From Liolophura sinensis (Eukaryota > Mollusca > Polyplacophora > Chitonida > Chitonidae), in contig NC_088300.1 of NCBI RefSeq assembly GCF_032854445.1, forward strand, positions 70,406,984-70,470,983: 64,000 nt of DNA, written 5' to 3'. The notes under the pieces were generated by a model that worked only from the letters and a program-made list of their open reading frames with translations, did no database searches and was not told the DNA's origin. Below are positions 63,501 through 64,000 of this stretch, piece by piece. Position 1 is the first letter of the stretch. The number at the start of each line of letters is the position of its first letter. The position numbers and the translations under genes are program-made.

Positions 63501-64000
63501 CCCATCACCACCCCCCACCCTTACACACACTATGCAAGTACTTATATATAGTTGACTCATCGTGAGTGTCAAGCCAAATTAGGATATCCATTTTTCTCTC
63601 TTTGGTTTGACTATGTTCAGGATTGAACTCTGACAACCAGCATGGAAGCATGAATTTCTGACCAGCGCATGTTCGTTACCACAACGAACTAGATGAGCAC
63701 AGAATATTACATAGAGTGCTCAGTGGAAACACTGAATTATAAATATGCTTTACAAGGACCATTTTAATAGATTTAGTTGGTTTGCTTGGGGTCATTTCAC
63801 TGAAGGTTTCTCCTTGGGGCAGCCCTATGCCAATGCCAACACCAGGCATGATGCCTCCATCTGATCACGGTATCCTGACACCAGGCTGACCAGTACTTGG
63901 CCTACCGTCATCAGTTGTGCGCCAAACAAGGAAGCAGATTAATAAGTCTTGGGTATGACCCAGTTCAAGATTTAAATCTTCCAATGAAGAGACACTCTTC
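63501..64000. other. Right-end intergenic region
   Basis: No gene recognised. From 63784 to about 63983 there is a partial relative of the family B SINE at 57521, in minus orientation: shared CATGATGCC, GGCTGACCAGTACT and TGACCCAGTTCAAG-type segments. Confidence 0.5.

Overview
This window is animal nuclear DNA, most likely from a mollusc or a close lophotrochozoan relative. It holds three intron-rich genes with canonical GT-AG introns. The introns and intergenic DNA are filled with tRNA-derived SINEs of the kind common in molluscs, terminal-inverted-repeat elements and many tandem-repeat arrays. Nothing bacterial, viral, CRISPR-like or operon-like is visible, and I found no new gene system. 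The unusual content lies in repeats that touch splice sites and in an assembly duplication that copies an exon.

Layout: (1) 1-1278 is upstream sequence with a likely promoter near 0.87-0.95 kb and a non-coding first exon ending at 1000. (2) 1279-13951 on the plus strand is CFAP206, a ciliary radial-spoke-associated protein, with 16 coding exons encoding 625 aa. (3) 13952-15232 is the short gap between two genes that end toward each other. (4) 53785 down to 15233 on the minus strand is SNRNP200 (Brr2), the U5 snRNP RNA helicase, with 45 coding exons. Their lengths sum to 6411 nt, or 2136 aa, the same length I recall for the human protein. (5) 53786-56543 separates SNRNP200 from TTC1; the two genes are divergent and have ETS-type promoter motifs next to the SNRNP200 start. 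(6) 56544-60513 on the plus strand is TTC1, a three-TPR adaptor of 341 aa with five coding exons. Its 3' UTR probably runs to about 62.14 kb. (7) 62.2-64.0 kb is repeat-rich intergenic DNA.

The exon models were built by reading splice junctions. Every exon length, phase and peptide joins without a frame break. The three genes share no pathway: one serves cilia, one splicing, one chaperone or signalling adaptation.

A 200-base N gap at 48666-48865 is flanked by two near-identical 2.5-2.7 kb blocks, each containing SNRNP200 exon 2. The blocks end exactly at the gap, which suggests two alleles joined head to tail by the assembler. The second exon copy carries a one-base frameshift.
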